A stretch of 7,762 nucleotides of DNA from Methanoregula sp. (GTDB lineage: Archaea > Halobacteriota > Methanomicrobia > Methanomicrobiales > Methanospirillaceae), in NCBI GenBank assembly GCA_003157895.1, contig PMKW01000129.1, positions 2,172 through 9,933 of the forward strand, in the 5' to 3' direction. The notes under the pieces were generated by a model that was not told the DNA's origin, made no database searches, and saw nothing but the letters and a program-made list of their open reading frames with translations. Positions 5,975 to 7,762 of this stretch are shown here, piece after piece (the first letter of the stretch is position 1; every line of letters starts with the position of its first letter). Position numbers and translations under genes: made by a program.

Positions 5975-6508
5975 ATGAAACGATTCCCCTTCTTTGTCTG
6001 TCTGGCTTTCCTGCTCCTGCTCTTTCAGGTTGGGATTATGTCCGCCGATTCCCCGGTAAACATGACAGGAACCGACGCCATTGCTGCAGCAACGACGACC
6101 ACTCCTGGCACGACTGGCGGAAGTATCTATTTCGAGACCGATCCCTCCGATGCCTCGATCTGGCTGGCCACCGTCGATATCGGAACTACCCCGTTCACCT
6201 ATTACTCCGAGAATACAGGAACGCTGTCAGTGCATATACAAAAGAAAGGATACGAAGACTACTCGGGTACGGTCACTGTGATAAGCGGACAACGGATCGC
6301 ATTCTATGCCAAGCTCATGCCGGTTCCACGCTATACCGGTGAAGAGAATACCCCCGCTGCACCAATGACAACCGTTACGACAATCAGGAAGTCGACGCTG
6401 GAGATCCCCACACCCTGGCCAACATCAACGGAATCTCCGGTTGATCCTGCTGTCGTTATCGGGGCAGCCGCTGTCGGCATCGGATTCTTTGTGATCCGGC
6501 GCCGGTGA
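5975..6508 (+). CDS. Secreted, membrane-anchored PEGA-domain protein
   Basis: The gene encodes 177 residues. Residues 1-24 are a signal peptide: KR, then a long hydrophobic core (FFVCLAFLLLLFQVG), then a small-residue cleavage region ending SADS. A Thr-rich linker (37-48) leads to one PEGA domain at about 49-117, with GGSIYFETDPSDASIWL and the hallmark GTTPFTY (70-76), then KKGYEDYSGTV and a final YAKL strand. A second Thr/Pro-rich spacer (118-155) probably crosses the cell wall layer. A hydrophobic segment (158-174) ending in RRR is the C-terminal membrane anchor. PEGA domains are small beta domains of surface proteins; ligand and role are unknown. The start is supported by AAGGA at 5961-5965 and by the complete signal peptide. 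Most of the protein would face outside the cell. It runs divergently from the DUF4352 remnant, and both belong to secreted-protein classes. Confidence 0.9.
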   Translation: MKRFPFFVCLAFLLLLFQVGIMSADSPVNMTGTDAIAAATTTTPGTTGGSIYFETDPSDASIWLATVDIGTTPFTYYSENTGTLSVHIQKKGYEDYSGTVTVISGQRIAFYAKLMPVPRYTGEENTPAAPMTTVTTIRKSTLEIPTPWPTSTESPVDPAVVIGAAAVGIGFFVIRRR

Positions 6509-6537
6509 TTCTTTTTAATAAGATCCTGAGCTGCAAT

Positions 6538-6556
6538 ACTTTTTTATTGATTTCAG
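6538..6556 (+). terminator. T-rich terminator after the PEGA gene
   Basis: ACTTTTTTATTGATTTCAG lies about 30 bases past the TGA, after a shorter CTTTTT tract at 6511-6516. Together they make a typical archaeal oligo-T stop. Confidence 0.5.
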
Positions 6557-6676
6557 ATTTCCCGGGTATTCATCACCAGGGAACCACAACAATATCAGTG
6601 GGAAAATTATTTCTGGCTGCGGGAGTGCTGCATCCATCATCATTCAGGGAAATGATCAGCTGTCGGCTGTACAGGA

Positions 6677-6844
6677 TCATTCGAAATACCATTCACCGGA
6701 CAAATATTTTTCACGGCGTCTGAGGGCAGGAAGGAGGCTCCCGGCATGGTCCTCGCAGACAATGGCAGAACAGCGTCCGATTGACGGGACCCCGATCGCA
6801 TCCTTCTCATACCCGGCACACAGCGGTTTTTCCGCCATGATCAT
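6677..6844 (-). CDS. Small Cys/His protein, 55 residues, unknown function
   Basis: ATG at 6844 opens a 55-codon frame ending in TGA at 6677-6679; a second in-frame ATG at 6838 would give 53 residues. The product reads like a real folded protein: MIMAEKPLCAGYEKDAIG, then VPSIGRCSAIVCEDHAG, then LLPALRRREKYLSGEWYFE. Cys9, Cys25, Cys30 and His33 form a C-x15-C-x4-C-x2-H pattern that could bind zinc or another metal. The C-terminal part is a charged helix ending in an aromatic patch (WYF). Codons favour G/C in third positions, as in the real neighbours. No strong Shine-Dalgarno precedes either ATG. It lies 91 bases downstream of the CBS-protein stop on the same strand, so it may share that transcript. 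I do not recognise the family; function is unassigned. It is short enough to be missed by gene callers. Confidence 0.6.
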   Translation of the reverse strand: MIMAEKPLCAGYEKDAIGVPSIGRCSAIVCEDHAGSLLPALRRREKYLSGEWYFE

Positions 6845-6926
6845 TTTTATCAGGGCGTTTTCACAGGTTCACCGACAGTTTCACCTCACCGGGCCTGGAT
6901 ACCCACGGATGATGAGCAGGTTTCAG

Positions 6927-6944
6927 GCAAAATAATTACTTTGC
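6927..6944. repeat. Near-perfect 18-bp palindrome over the CBS gene stop codon
   Basis: GCAAA-A-TAATTA-C-TTTGC has one mismatched pair. It covers the TAA stop (6936-6938, minus strand) of the CBS protein. It could be a protein-binding site or an RNA stem at the gene junction. Part of it is coding sequence, so chance is possible. Confidence 0.35.
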
Positions 6945-7722
6945 ATATGCTTCTACCAGGTCCCGGGCGGTGATTATCTCCGCAATCTTCTTCTTTTTGA
7001 TGAGGGGAAGTCGCCGGATATGCTGTGCAGCCATTATCTTTGCCGCTTCATGAATACTGATACCGGCAGGAGCTGTTTTCAAAGGAGCAGTGCATGCTGC
7101 ACCGACCGGAGTATCAAGCGGTCTTGACTGTACAATGAATGTTGAGAGGAGGTCCCGCTCCGTAAATATTCCCGCTGGTGTTTTATCACGGGACACAATC
7201 ACGCTGCCGACCCGCTTCTTCCCCATAAGAGCGGCAACGTCAAGAACCGTTTCATCTTCATTGACGCTGACAATCTTCTTTGTCATAAAATCATCGACAA
7301 CAAGCGATGACTCCGGAGACTCTGGCATCTCGCGGATCAGGTCGGATGCTGTGATAATCCCGGCAAGGTTACCGCACACAAAGACAACCAGTCTCCCTTT
7401 CTTATTGATCATGGTTCGTGCTGCCTCCCTGATCTCGAATGGCGGGCAAATCTTGATGAGCGGGTACGACATGACCTGGCTGACCAGCGTTTTTTCCATG
7501 TCCAGATTGCATGCAAGAACCCTGGTGAGCAGGTCCCGCTCCGTCACAATAGCAACAGGTGTTCCGAATTTTATGACGATAAAAACTCCCGATGTGCTTT
7601 TCACCCATGGTCTTTGCTGCCTGGATCATCGGGGTCTCAGGAGTTGTCGTGATAATCTTGCGGCTCATGATGTCGCTCACTTTTTTGTGACGTTTGGATT
7701 CCTTATAGGCAGAATCGAGCAC
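6936..7722 (-). pseudogene. Four-CBS-domain protein, reading frame broken once
   Basis: Two overlapping minus-strand frames carry one protein. The first (7722 to about 7588, 45 codons from a GTG) holds VSDIMSRKIITTTPETPMI and MGEKHIG, the first half of a CBS motif. The second (from 7586 to the TAA at 6936-6938, 216 codons) holds its other half, VFIVIKFGTPVAIVTERDLL, and then three whole CBS motifs. These begin VSQVMSYPLIKI, VDDFMTKKIVSVNEDETVLD and VGAACTAPLKTAPAGISI, with closing strands ITASDL, IFTERDLL and IITARDLVEAY. Omitting one base near 7587 joins them into about 261 residues, two Bateman modules. Such modules bind adenosyl nucleotides and sense energy state; no catalytic domain is fused. 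Without the repair, a 222-codon product could start at the GTG at 7602-7604, but it would begin inside CBS motif 1. The frame is also open upstream of 7722 to the window edge, so the true N-terminus is uncertain. The break may be a real mutation or a sequencing error. Confidence 0.8.
7584..7590 (-). other. Frameshift point in the CBS protein gene
   Basis: On the minus strand the upstream frame reads CAC ATC GGG AGT TTT, while the downstream frame reads GTT TTT ATC. Skipping the single A after GGG gives HIG-VFIVIKFG-TP. This has the same spacing as the third CBS motif of the protein, RVG-SVIVSRDK-TP, so a one-base insertion is the simplest cause. A G3 and a T5 run flank the site. Confidence 0.7.
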
Positions 7723-7762
7723 GCTCGGGAATTCAATGATATTTTTTTTTCGGTACCGGCGA

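Noticed and set aside
6505..6723. A 72-codon plus-strand frame after the PEGA gene.
   Set aside because: It starts inside the previous stop codon, has no ribosome site, covers the T-rich terminator and overlaps the small Cys protein in antisense.
6731..6784. AAGGAGG followed 8 bases later by an ATG and 12 codons (plus strand).
   Set aside because: The Shine-Dalgarno match is the complement of Leu-Leu codons in the small Cys protein on the other strand, and the plus-strand peptide is too short to support.
1..7762. Looked for CRISPR arrays, insertion sequences, integrase sites and rRNA or tRNA genes.
   Set aside because: No regularly spaced direct repeats, transposase sequence, terminal repeats or RNA-gene signatures were seen by eye.

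Overview
The window comes from an archaeon, most likely a methanogenic euryarchaeon of the Methanomicrobia (Methanoregula-like; the genus is inferred from gene style only). The firm evidence is a complete archaeal TATA-binding protein gene, AT-rich TATA boxes 25-40 bases before several starts, T-rich terminators, and a PEGA-domain surface protein with a C-terminal membrane anchor followed by arginines.

Layout. 1-1470 (minus) is the first 490 codons of a B12-binding radical SAM enzyme that runs off the left edge. It is divergent from a complete ABC exporter half-transporter (1727-3481, plus). Next come a NfsB-type nitroreductase (3666-4265, plus) with a clear TATA box and Shine-Dalgarno site, and a TATA-binding protein (4530-5084, plus) preceded by a GC-rich, hairpin-forming leader and a 13-codon in-frame ORF ending in TAG. 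5085-5496 is AT-rich and holds a perfect inverted repeat (5247-5267), a possible 17-codon ORF and a two-way T/A-tract terminator. 5497-5850 (minus) is a DUF4352-like domain with no usable start, probably a gene remnant. 5975-6508 (plus) is a secreted, membrane-anchored PEGA protein. 6677-6844 (minus) is a 55-codon Cys-rich small protein too short for most gene callers. It lies downstream of a four-CBS-domain protein (6936-7722, minus) whose frame is broken once near 7587.

The genes do not form one pathway. Each plus-strand gene appears to have its own promoter and terminator. The only likely co-transcribed pair is the CBS protein and the small Cys protein. Most worth a second look are the TBP leader with its in-frame amber codon, the unannotated small Cys protein, the 10-bp-arm inverted repeat, the CX4CX2C cluster motif of the radical SAM enzyme, and the two damaged genes on the minus strand.
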